DNA of 64,000 bases from Owenia fusiformis (taxonomy: Eukaryota > Annelida > Polychaeta > Sabellida > Oweniidae). The notes beneath the pieces are model-generated. The model saw nothing but the letters and a program-made list of their open reading frames with translations, was not told the origin of the DNA and made no database searches. The stretch covers positions 20,596,184-20,660,183 of the forward strand of contig CAIIXF020000012.1 in the NCBI GenBank assembly GCA_903813345.2, in the 5' to 3' direction. Both the position numbers and the translations under genes were made by a program. Shown one piece after another: positions 38,601 through 50,600 of the stretch. Each line of letters opens with the position of its first letter. Positions within the stretch are counted from its first letter, which is position 1.

Positions 38601-41600
38601 TGTGACACCTATATTCAGAGATAAGTAACACAATGCTGTGGCATATACAAATATAATAAAATCCTTATTTAATGCAATGTAGATTGAATACTTCTTTTTA
38701 TGGGATTTTTAAATGCAACATGGATGGATACTCTGGTTTAGTAGGGCAAAACAAAAGAGGTCACAAATACTTCAGTCTATAAAAACATACACTCGTATTG
38801 CTACGAAACAAGCTGATACATTGAACAATTGTGGGATCCTAATATATGCATTACCAAAGCAATATGATGTGATGCCTTCCAGAGTCTACTTGGAAACAGC
38901 ACTAAAACTATGGTTCCGGTCTGCTGATTACAGTTCATTAATACAGTCATTATTACATCTTATTTCATATTCTAATTTTTCATTTTATGTTGATCATCTA
39001 CATACCAAACACATAGAAGACAGAAGGCCAGCCTCCAGCAAAGCCATATTTACATAACAGTCCTGATATAGGCAAAGAAACCACTGTCCCAAATTGAGAA
39101 CCTACAAAATAATGTGTCGTAAGATTACATAGACATACATGTTTGTACATGACATAATGATCATTTCATGAACCATAAAATCGCTGAAATAAGTTTATCA
39201 CTTTGTAAATCACACAGAAAATATCTTGAATATCACAACCGGGTAGTAAAATTATTGAATTAAAGAGAAGGATTCTATAATATTCTGTGGCTTGGGGATG
39301 ACATTTGAATGTACTCCCATGTTTTACTGACCTGCATATGAGAAAACACAAAGTTTACTGCGCTCTAATCTAGGAGCCCACTTTGCCCATATTGCATGCA
39401 TGGCTGGGAATGTAACACCCTGTAAGTATACACATCAATAATGTAACACCCTGTAAGTATACACATCAATAATGTAACACCCTGTAAGTACACATCAATA
39501 ATGTAACACCCTGTAGGTATAAACATCAATAATGTAACACCCTGTAAGTATACACATCAATAATGTAACACCCTGTAAGTATACACATCAATAATGTATC
39601 ACCCTGTAAGTATACATAATACTATCAATAATGTAACACCCTGTAAGTATACATAATACTATCAATAATAGAACACCCTGTAAGTAAGCAACACCATATT
39701 AATGTAACACGATGTAAACAAACACAAACTCCCCAGGGGGCCATTCTTGGTACAAATGCAACTTATGATCGTCGTAACTTACTACTCGACTCGTCGTAAG
39801 TTTAAATATTTACGACCGAGTTACGACAGGTCGTAAGTTACGACCACAATGTTTTTGGAAACCGTTGTATCTTAGTTGTAAATAACCATACTTACGACCG
39901 ACCGTAAGAAGTAAAGTTATATCACATGATGATCATGTGATTCATCGAAATCAAAATTGCCAGCATAGTATTCAAAAGTCATGAGTATAATGATTCCCGT
40001 TCCAACCAACGTGAAATTGCAAATCTCCCGTTCTAAACACAGCTCTGTAGCTGATCGGGTATCTGAAGTAGACTAAGTAGCGCTTGTTTTGCATGCCCGC
40101 TATATACATTACTGTATTGATTCACTGGCTTTGTGTTACACGGTTGTGAAAAATATCGCTAGCTTAAACTCTCTATTCACTTTATTAAAAACACGAGATT
40201 CGAAACCGTAAGAATACTTTGGGGCAGACGGCGGGACACGGCATGTGTACTCAATGTGCAAGATATTCAAATCACACCAAATACAAGAATTAATAAAAAA
40301 AATTGATGCCCAAAATTAGCCACATAATGGCTAATGGTGAGTTCACATGGCTAATGTGACAGCTACTTTACCAAGTTACGAACAGAGTGAAGATAAGACA
40401 CCCCTAACCCTGGTCGTAACTTTACATTGAAGTTACAACAATGTATGAAAAATGCATTTTTACCAGTCGTAGTAAGAGAACAATGACTTACGACCAGTCG
40501 TTAGTTATGAACGTTTCCAAGAATGGCCCCCATAGTAGCAATTCTCCATTGAACAAAACAAATTTTATCAAATCACTCATATTTAGAACATGAAAAATTA
40601 GATTTTTTCATACAAAATGGTGGCCATTTTTAATTCAGTGGCCAACAAAGTTTTGCTATCAAAAATGACAGCCATTTTAAATTTCGATGAATGCTAGATG
40701 CATAAAAGTAGAGAAACTAGAAAACAGCTACATGTACTCAAAAGAGTAACAGTTGTCAGACAAACAGCTGGAGCGCTTTTCCCTTGAACTCAATTGGATG
40801 GATAATTATTCAGTTTTTTTCTAAAAATGTCTCAAACACTTTTTAAAGTTGTGACAAATAATATTTGGATGATTAAACAATATCTTCTTTGCACGCAACC
40901 TGTGGCAATTACCTCTCCAATCCCCTCAATTATTCTGACAGCTACTAACACAGGGACACTCCAACGAGCTGCTACTGGAGTGAGGAGGGTGAGAGCAGAC
41001 GTACATAGGACCCCAAAGCCAAATAGCTTCTTCCCTATCAAAATAATAAAATGTAAGCTTTTTATTTTAGATAATTTTGTATGCTGAACCATCTAGTGGT
41101 GAGGAAAGAAAACCACCAAGCTTTTGAACGAATATAAATGAAGCTTTTGAAAATGTAAATACATGTAATAGCAATGAAAAATTACACATTTACAGGAACT
41201 GTCTGTGATAGTCTAATAATCGTAAAGATTAAAAATTTATTGTTTCAAATTGATGCCTTTAAGTTTGAATTTATTTTAAAATATATTTCAAACATATTTT
41301 TATTACCCCTACCCCCAAAAATGCAAGTGACAATCAAAATTATAGCAATATGAAAAACATGGTACCCCTTGACCCAATAAAGTCAAGGATTTGATAATCC
41401 TGACAAGAAAACTATACACCAATTCATAATTTGTACATTCTATAAATGATAAACAGTTGTCAAATTACTATTAAATCAACACTCATGTTTATTCATCATT
41501 TTTATTATCATTTTACAATAACAATCATTTGTTGATATCAAGAAATAATTTTACTCTCAATACTATCACTAATTTTGATTGAATTTATAGACTTCTCACA

Positions 41601-44600
41601 CAAGACACACATGACATAGTACATCCATTCCATAGATAGCACTGTCAATATTCATGATTGTACATGAAGTTCTTTTCAAATGTAATACAATACATATTAT
41701 AGTGCTACGGCCAAGGCGATTTGTGTCCAAAACACCTAGATTCAATTTGACTTTAGATTCTTGTAGGGGACCCCAAGGCATGTAAAAAAAAGTTTGTGAA
41801 CCCTTGCAAAGTAGGCTCAAAAGTGCTGAGTCAGCAAATTTTATTATTTTCGAGTCAGAGTTTGACCATATGCTTGAAACTATTTAATATCTCATTTCAG
41901 GATGTTGCAATTATAATGAAACATTGTCAATATATCAATAAGGCATGTATGAAGAATTCCTGAAAGTTTGGGTCTTCACCAACAAAATTTTGTGGAGATA
42001 TGGGATAATTTGTCCCTAAAAGTACATCATTTCTCTTCAAAATTTCTTAATCAGTCGATAGTTAATCAGTCGTTTAAAAAACAGTAAGGGCCTATGGTAC
42101 ATAAAACCTGATTTAAAACTTCACTGATGATGTTAGCAAATATTTCTTGAATAAGTTTCAATAAAAAGTACAAGTATCTATTTTTTCTGATTTTTCTCTT
42201 TACCTTCCCCTAAAAATTCAAGAAAGGGGGCGTGGCACATAACACTTCAGTTGTTGAACTTGTTGCTAGGGTCAAATAGAAAATGTGTATCATTATAGCA
42301 AAAAGTGTTATTCTAAATAAATCTTAACACTATTTGTGACATCATGATATGCTAAACATATTCATTATCTACCATTTTATATTTTTTACAGCTTATCATT
42401 GCCATACCCCATAAAACTGTTTAGGGTATGTGTGGTCAGCAATAGGAAATACATGTATGTGTACTTTTCACATTAACATTTTTCAAAATTGTATTTCAGA
42501 TGCCATTCTATTCTTATGTTGTTCATGCAGTTATGGTATGTTAAGAATGAATTATGATGATAATATGTTATATTACACTCCCCATCATAAGTTTGTCCCC
42601 CTTTGAATCACTTATTAAAGTTTTTCATGCTGTTTGGCAATTTTAAACAAGACATCAAGCTTTTGGAATAAAGCAATAAGGAACAAAATCAAGGTTCAAA
42701 CATTGACAGACCTTAATATGTAATCATATGAAAACTTGCAGTTGCCAACCTTATGGAGGGGGTGTATAATAAGTATTATATGTGTCATAAATTGTTTAGT
42801 TGTAGAAACCTGAAGCAAAAGGAAATAATAGTGCTATACATTCTCTCAAAGACAGTGATCAATTCCTTGGCATTGGGTTTGTCTACATTACTTATATGAT
42901 ATGTGACATAAGTGAGTTTGGTCCTAAGGCCAACATATTCCAATGGTGCAGAATCCCACTCGACCCATCAAGTCCCACCATGCCATATCGAGTCCCACAA
43001 TGTCCCAAGAGACCTTGTTAACTTTGCCCCATTGAGTCTCATCGAGTCCCTCCATATCCCATTGAGTCCCACGGAAATGATGTAATTTTGTTTAGAAGGT
43101 TTTGTCAAGGTCATTTTGATCCCATAGTTAGCTCAATGAAGTCCAATGGATTTCCATGAGGTCCCACCCAATGTCAAAATCAATGGAGGTCCCACCGTGC
43201 CGTATTGGTATATGTTAGGCTTTAGCAAAGTAACTTCCTTTGTTTACATTCATCAAATCGTTAAAAAGGAAAAGTTGTCAAAACTTTGTAAGAGCGTGAT
43301 CATTTGGACCGATTTCACTTGTCTGGTACGGATATTTTAGTTTTACACGAACTGAGGGGGCTAGTGCCATTCATAATATCTTCAAATAAACTTTTTCTCC
43401 TGCATTCAATTCATGACCACATGTTACTACAGAATCCATAGGATCCTCGGGGATGAGCCATTCCATGGTCACTTGGCCTTGGATTGAATGTCTTTAACTG
43501 GTGAATAGGTTTATTATGAAGGGGTTTCCATGATAACATATGGTCTTGGAAAAACAGATTCCAAAAGTCAATGGGAGTGACAAAACGTAAGTAATGCTTA
43601 ATAACTGAGTGTGGATCGGTTGATCCCAAGATATTATCAGTCAGTAGCTTATTACGTACTATAACAGTTAGCAGGGAACAAAAACTGGAACTTACTGTTA
43701 CGCGGTAATCACGATACAAAATATGTCATATTCCGCGATGAATATGGCATATTCACTTGCGGTGTATGACAGATTCACCTGCGGTATATGGCATACACAC
43801 TAACCAATGAGAATGTGATTGTATTGTATTGTATTTTGTTTTACCACCAATGAAGGTGAGCCATACCTCTTGGGTATGTCCCGTATATATACGGTCGTAA
43901 TTTACGTATTAATTAAACATGGACGATAGACCCAGAAACCCCTCCTTGAAGGAGCCCTGTGTTCTTTTATGTGCATTTATACATAGACATACAAGTACAC
44001 ACCACAGCCTTTTGTACGAGTTGCGGACCACTCAGTCAAAACCCCTGAAGTACTTCACGCAAACAGGCAAATTTAGTCTTGCCTGAACCGGGGATCGAAT
44101 CCGGGACCTATTGCGTAAGAGGTACCTGTGCTACCGCTGAGCTACACGGGTGGACTGATATAGAGTACGCAATTGTCAATTGCTTAGATTGAACGAACAA
44201 GTTAAACATTATAAATTATTATAATGATTACTGAATCAACAGCACTGTATGTCAAATATATTAACTTAGAATATATTAACTTAGCAGAAGTATCAGTCAC
44301 CAATCTCGTGCAATAAACTTACTCAATCAATCCAGGATTGATACATTAGTACTGGACGCACTAACTATATTGGTAATCCAGTGTAGTTTTACATTAAGAG
44401 TCGATTCTCGCAACCAATCAAATCAAGGCTTTCTGTATCACGTTTTCACCTGCGGTATATGTCATATTCACCTGCGGTATATGGCATATTCCGCAAGTGA
44501 GCATGACATATTCCGCAGGTGAGTATGGGGTATTCACTGAAATCAATGTATCGCATATTCACTGCGGAATATCGCATACTCACCTGCAGAATATGCCATA

Positions 44601-47600
44601 CACCGCAGGTGAGTATGGCATATTCACCCGTATCACAAATACTGCGCAACCATGAATGTATGCCATATACCGCGTAACACTTACTGTCGATCATGCTGCT
44701 CCATGAATAATGAGTCATCTGTACAAAGCATAATCAAGGTGGTAGAAGCAAATGAGAACCCATTTAGATTGAAAATTCTGATAATTAGCCATCTTGATTC
44801 TCAAGGTTTCAATTGCTCCAACTGTATAATAACATGGAAGTCGAAGATGATAATAAGCTCCATTAAATACTTACTATGGAGGTGATGACTAATGACATCA
44901 GAAAGAGTTTATCATAATTATCAAGAATACTTCACTGGTTGAAAGAGATGCTAAAAGATAAAGTGAAAGTGAAATTGATTCCAATATTGAGATTTTAAAA
45001 ATCTATTTCTCTGTTTTGGTGCATAAATACAAAGGAGGTCACTTTGCTGGGGCTTCTTAACTCTTCTATCTACAGCTAGGGATACAATTGTTTCCTGTAC
45101 AAAGTACAATCAATTCCCTTGATACTATGTGAAGTATAACTATTGGGTGCTAGACTAGCAGTGAAACATTTTCTCCAATTCCTTAGGGACAATAGGGGCG
45201 TAGCCAGCTTTGGTTCAGTGGGGGTTTGATCGCCAAAATTTTTTCGGTTTTCAGTCAGGGGGATGCGACTGTGGCATAAAAAAGCTAAAAATTAAGATCT
45301 ATCTTGAATTTTACATATCTTGATTCAACTTCCTTCAAAATAGGGCTAGAAGCTTAAAATAAAAAGCATTATAAAACTCTTCTTCTATCTCATGGTTATA
45401 TTTTTATTGGTTATTGGGGGGGGGGGGGGGGGGGGGGGTGCGATCCTATTGCACCCCCTGGCTAAGCCTATGGACAAGATGTATTATTTTGATATAAAAA
45501 AAACATACACATCTTGTTATGTTCTACAGACTACAACTAAACAATTTATGACATATATACAATACGAAGTGTGCAAACTGCAACCAGGCTCCGAGAAACT
45601 CTGGCTCTTAATCATTTGGTGTTACAATTTGTTATTATATAGCTAATTATTTGCAGCAACAATAGGAGTCTTGTTGCAGTTTACATGGACCCTATACTAT
45701 AAGCATGTACACCCCCTCCATAAGTTTGGCAACTGGAAGTTATTATATGATAGCATATCAAAGTCTGTCAATGTTTAAAACTTGATTATGTTCCTTATTA
45801 CCGTATTTCAGATACTTCGATTTCATATGCCATAAATAAACAGGCTTTAATAAGTGATTCAAAGGGGTTTGAGTTGCCAAACTTATGATGCTAAGTGCTA
45901 TCATTCATAAACATAAACCATAACTACATGAACAACATCAGGAAAGAATGGCACCCGAAATACAGTTTTGAAAAATGTTATTAGTTCACATACGTACATG
46001 TATTTCCAATTGCTGACCACACATACCCTAAATGGTTTTATGGTTTATGGCAATGATAAGCTGTAAAAAATATAAAATGATAGATAATGAATATGTTTAG
46101 CATATTATGATGTCACTTATAGTGTTAAGATTTATTTAGAATAATACTTTTTGCTATAATGATACATATTTTCTATTTGACCCTAGCAAAAAGTTCAACA
46201 ACTGAAGTGTTATGTGCCACGCCCCCTTTCTTGAATTTTTGGGGGAATGTAAAAAGAAAAATCAGAAAAAATAGATGCATGCACTTTTTATTGAAACTTA
46301 TGCAAGAAATATTTGCTAACATCACCAGTGTAGTTTTTAATCAGGTTTTATACACCGTAGGCCCTTACTGTTTTTTAAATGACTGATTAACTATCGACTG
46401 ATTAAGAAATTTTGAGGAGAAATGATGTACTTTTAGGGACAAATTATCCCATATCTCTACCAAATTTTGTTGGATAAGACCCAAACTTTCAGGAATTCTT
46501 CATACATGCCTTATTGATATACTAACAATGTTTCATTACAATTGCAACATCCTCAAATGAGATATTAAATATTTTCAAGCATATGGTCAAACTCTGACTC
46601 GAAAATGATAAAATTTGCTGACTCAGCACTTTTGAGCCTGCTTTGCAAGGGTTCACAAACTTTTTTTTACATGCCTTGGGGTCCCCTACAAGAATCTAAA
46701 GTCAAATTGAATCTAGGTGTTTTGGACACAAATCACCTTGGCCGTAGCACTATTACATATTATGGATTATTTAATCTGAAAACATAGGAACAAATCCTAT
46801 GCTAAGGGCTGATGTGAAAAAAAAAATCACTCCACCCTGGTGGGAATCGAACCCACAACCTCTCGATTACATGTCAGGTGCTCTACGCTTGAGCTACAGA
46901 GCCTACTGACTCTTTTACATCAACATTGCATTTATGGCATCACAGCCATGACTTGTACTGATCAAGCCAAAGTCAAGTTGGAGATCAGTCTCCACTCTCC
47001 TCCACAATTTCGCCTGAAAATGATGACCTACTATTATGTTGATTTAAACTTGCTATTGCACAGTAGTATCTCCAGTAATCATTAGGTGAAGGTTTTAAAT
47101 AAGATAAAACTAAGGACAACATCAATCTAATATTTCTACTGACTGAAACTTTTATTCACCAAGTATATGTTAACTACAATACCTTCTAAACTACAGAGCA
47201 TGTATGCTAGAAGTCCTTCAACAATGATATTAATTCCTGCATGTTATGCTGCATACAGAGTCTAGTTATACCAAGGAGTGACAAATCCCGAACATAACAT
47301 TCTTAATAAATCCCTGGTCATTTTCCACATTACAAGTACATGATATAAATAACCAGAGGTGATAGAGTAGTATCGTCTCCTTACTGCACTGGTCATAAAC
47401 AATGGATTTCATCAGCTCTCATTTCTTTCTTGGGACTCTCAGTGTGTTGTCTTGGAATGGTGTCGACTTTGCTGTCCAGTACTTTTCATTAAAAGTCCTC
47501 AGCTCCTGGTAGATTGAGTCTTGGTTTCCTTTTAAGGGTGATATTATTTCTCTTCTGGTGCCTTACCTTTGGAGTTTGGAATTTCATACAAAGAGACATT

Positions 47601-50600
47601 GGATCCCTTAAAATCTGAATTCAATCCTTCAAATGATTTGACTAGAAATACAAAGTGCACACTTGCCCAGTCCCAGAGAGCCTTCCTAGCACCCCAGATG
47701 GCCACCCGATCACAATATAGAACCCAAAGGTGCGATAAAACATAAGCCAATTGCTCAGATATTCAGGCAATTGAGACATCGAGCTACTAAATCTCAAAAT
47801 TCATCTTGTTACCTCCATATCTCTCAGACAGCCATCCCCCTGGAATTTGTGTTAGGATGTAACCATAGAAGAAAGAACCCAGAATCAACCCTTGCTCATT
47901 GCTATTCCAATCAAACTCTCCATCCTAAAATAAATAAAATACTTTTATGGTATATTTGGGATGCAGACAAAATAAAAAACAAGAACACAAATGTGTACAA
48001 AATGTTCCCACCTATGGGTGATCCCGTCAAATGGTTATCCTAAAAATGAGTAGACAAAACTTTACCGACACAATTTGAGGACGGAAAATCCAAAATGGCC
48101 ACCTTAAAATTTACCCAGAATGCCCAAAAATTAGTCAGTTCTAGATTTTCATACTAAGAACCACTCCTGAAAATTTGAAATTGATCCGTCACACAGTTAA
48201 CCAGAAAACATGTAAACAAGACTTTACTGACAAGATTTGAGGACAGAAAATCCAAAATGGCTGCCTTGACATTTATCCAGAATGCCAAAAAACTAATCTG
48301 TTCTAGATATTCATACTAAGAATCATCCCTGAAAATTTCAAATTGATCTACCAAACGGTTCACCTGGAAATGCGTAGACAAGACTTTACAAACAAGATTT
48401 TAGGAGAGAAAATCCAAAATGGCTGCCTTGACATTTACCCAGAATGCCCAAAAACTAATCGGATCTAGATTTTCATACTAAGAATCATCCCTGAAAATTT
48501 GAAATTGATCTACCAAACGGTTCACCTGGAAATGCGTAGACAAGACTTTACAGACAAGATTTTAAGACGGAAAATCCAAAATGGCTGCTTTGACATTTAT
48601 CCAGAATGCCAAAAAACTAATCAGATCTAGATTTTCATACTAAGAATCATCCCTGAAAATTTGAAATTGATCTACCTCACAGTTAACCTGGAAATGCGTA
48701 GACAAGACTTTACAGGCAAGATTTTAGAACAGAAAATCCAAAATGGCTGCCTTGACATTTACCCAAAATGCCAAAAAACTATAATCAGATCTAGATTTTC
48801 ATACTAAGAATCATCCCTGAAAATTTGAAATTGATCTTCAAAACGGTTCACCTAAAAACGTATAGACAAGACTTTACGGGGAAGATTTTAAGACAATAAA
48901 TCCAAAATGGCTGCCTTGACATTTATCTAGAATGCCAAAAAACTAATCAGATCTAGATTTTCATACTAAGAATCATCCCTGAAAATTTCAAATTGATCTA
49001 CCAAACGGTTCACCTTGAAATGCGTAGACAAGACTTTACAGAAAAGATTTTAGGACGGAAAATCCAAAATGGCTGCCTTGACATTTACCCAGAATGCCCA
49101 ACAACTAATCAGATCTAGTTTTTTAGACTAAGAATCATCCCTGAAAATTTGAAATTGATCTACAAAACAGTTCACCTGAAAACGCGTAGACGACTTTACA
49201 GACACGATTTTAGAACAGAAAATCCAAAATGGCTGCCTTGACATTTACCCAAAATGCCAAAAAACTAATCAGATCTAGATTTTCATACTAAGAACCACCC
49301 CTGAAAATTTGAAATTGATCCGTCACACAGTTAACCAGAAAACATGTAAACAAGACTTTACTGACAAGATTTGAGGACAGAAAATCCAAAATGGCTGCCT
49401 TGACATTTATCCAGAATGCCAAAAAACTAATCTGTTCTAGATATTCATACTAAGAATCATCCCTGAAAATTTGAAATTGATCTACCAAACGGTTCACCTG
49501 GAAATGCGTAGACAAGACTTTACAAACAAGATTTTAGGAGAGAAAATCCAAAATGGCTGCCTTGACATTTACCCAGAATGCCCAAAAACTAATCGGATCT
49601 AGATTTTCATACTAAGAATCATCCCTGAAAATTTGAAATTGATCTACCAAATGGTTCACCTGGAAATGCGCAGACAAGACTTTACAGACAAGATTTTAAG
49701 ACGGAAAATCCAAAATGGCTGCTTTGACATTTATCCAGAATGCCAAAAAACTAATCAGATCTAGATTTTCATACTAAGAATCATCCCTGAAAATTTGAAA
49801 TTGATCTACCTAACAGTTAACCTGGAAATGCGTAGACAAGACTTTACAGACAAAATTTTAGAACAGAAAATGCAAAATGGCTGCCTTGACATTTACCCAG
49901 AATGCCAAAAAACTAATCAGATCTAGGTATTCATACTAAGAATCATCCCTGAAAATTTGAATTTGATCTTCCAAACGGTTCACCTAAAAACGTATAGACA
50001 AGACTTAACGGGGAAGATTTTAAGACGATAAATCCAAAATGGCTGCCTTGACATTTATCTAGAATGCCAAAAAACTAATCAGATCTAGATTTTCATACTA
50101 AGAATCATCCCTGAAAATTTGAAATTGATCTACCAAACGGTTCACCTGGAAATGCGTAGACAAGACTTTACAGACAAGATTTTAGCACGGAAAATCCAAA
50201 ATGGCTGCCTTGACATTTACCCAGAATGCCCCAACAACTAATCAGATCACAATTTTCATACTAAGAATCATCCCTGAAAATTTGAAATTGATCTACCAAA
50301 CGGTTCACCTGGAAATGCGTAGACAAGACTTTACAGACAAGATTTTAGGACGGAAAATCCAAAATGGCTGCCTTGACATTTACCCAGAATGCCCAACAAC
50401 TAATCAGATCTAGTTTTTTAGACTAATCATCCCTGAAAATTTGAAATTGATCTACCAAACGGTTCACCTGAAAACGCGTAGACAAGACTTTACAGACACG
50501 ATTTTAGGACGGAAAAATCCAAAATGGCCGACAATAAAAAAGTGATTATGAGTTTTTGCTGATTTCTTTTTACAAAATTATCACATATAACTACTGTTAA

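Larger units (their letters stand above)
41697..46755. repeat. 5-kb structure with about 1-kb inverted arms
   Basis: The left arm (about 41697-42764) and right arm (about 45710-46755) are inverse copies, including AGTGCTACGGCCAAGGCGAT near the outer ends and a MITE at each inner end. The frame [20 protein letters not shown] appears in both arms for this reason and is not a gene. The centre holds separate elements. Lies in SLC17 intron 3. Confidence 0.85.

Noticed and set aside
39408-39715. CRISPR-like array of 31-bp repeats
   Set aside because: The units are contiguous with no unique spacers, and the setting is an intron-exon border of a eukaryotic gene.
41596-41820. Frame [18 protein letters not shown], also at 46605-46787
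   Set aside because: Both copies exist because they lie in the inverted arms of one repeat structure; the frame ends without splice sites.
44078-44153. Functional tRNA gene
   Set aside because: T-stem mismatch, no proper anticodon stem, and it continues into an A-rich SINE-like tail.
46833-46903. Functional tRNA-Thr gene
   Set aside because: Base 33 is A, the anticodon stem is mismatched and the acceptor stem does not close.
47544-47750. 68-codon minus-strand frame with protein-like composition
   Set aside because: It lies in SLC17 intron 3 near exon 3, but no splice signals or relatives support it and stops follow in all frames.
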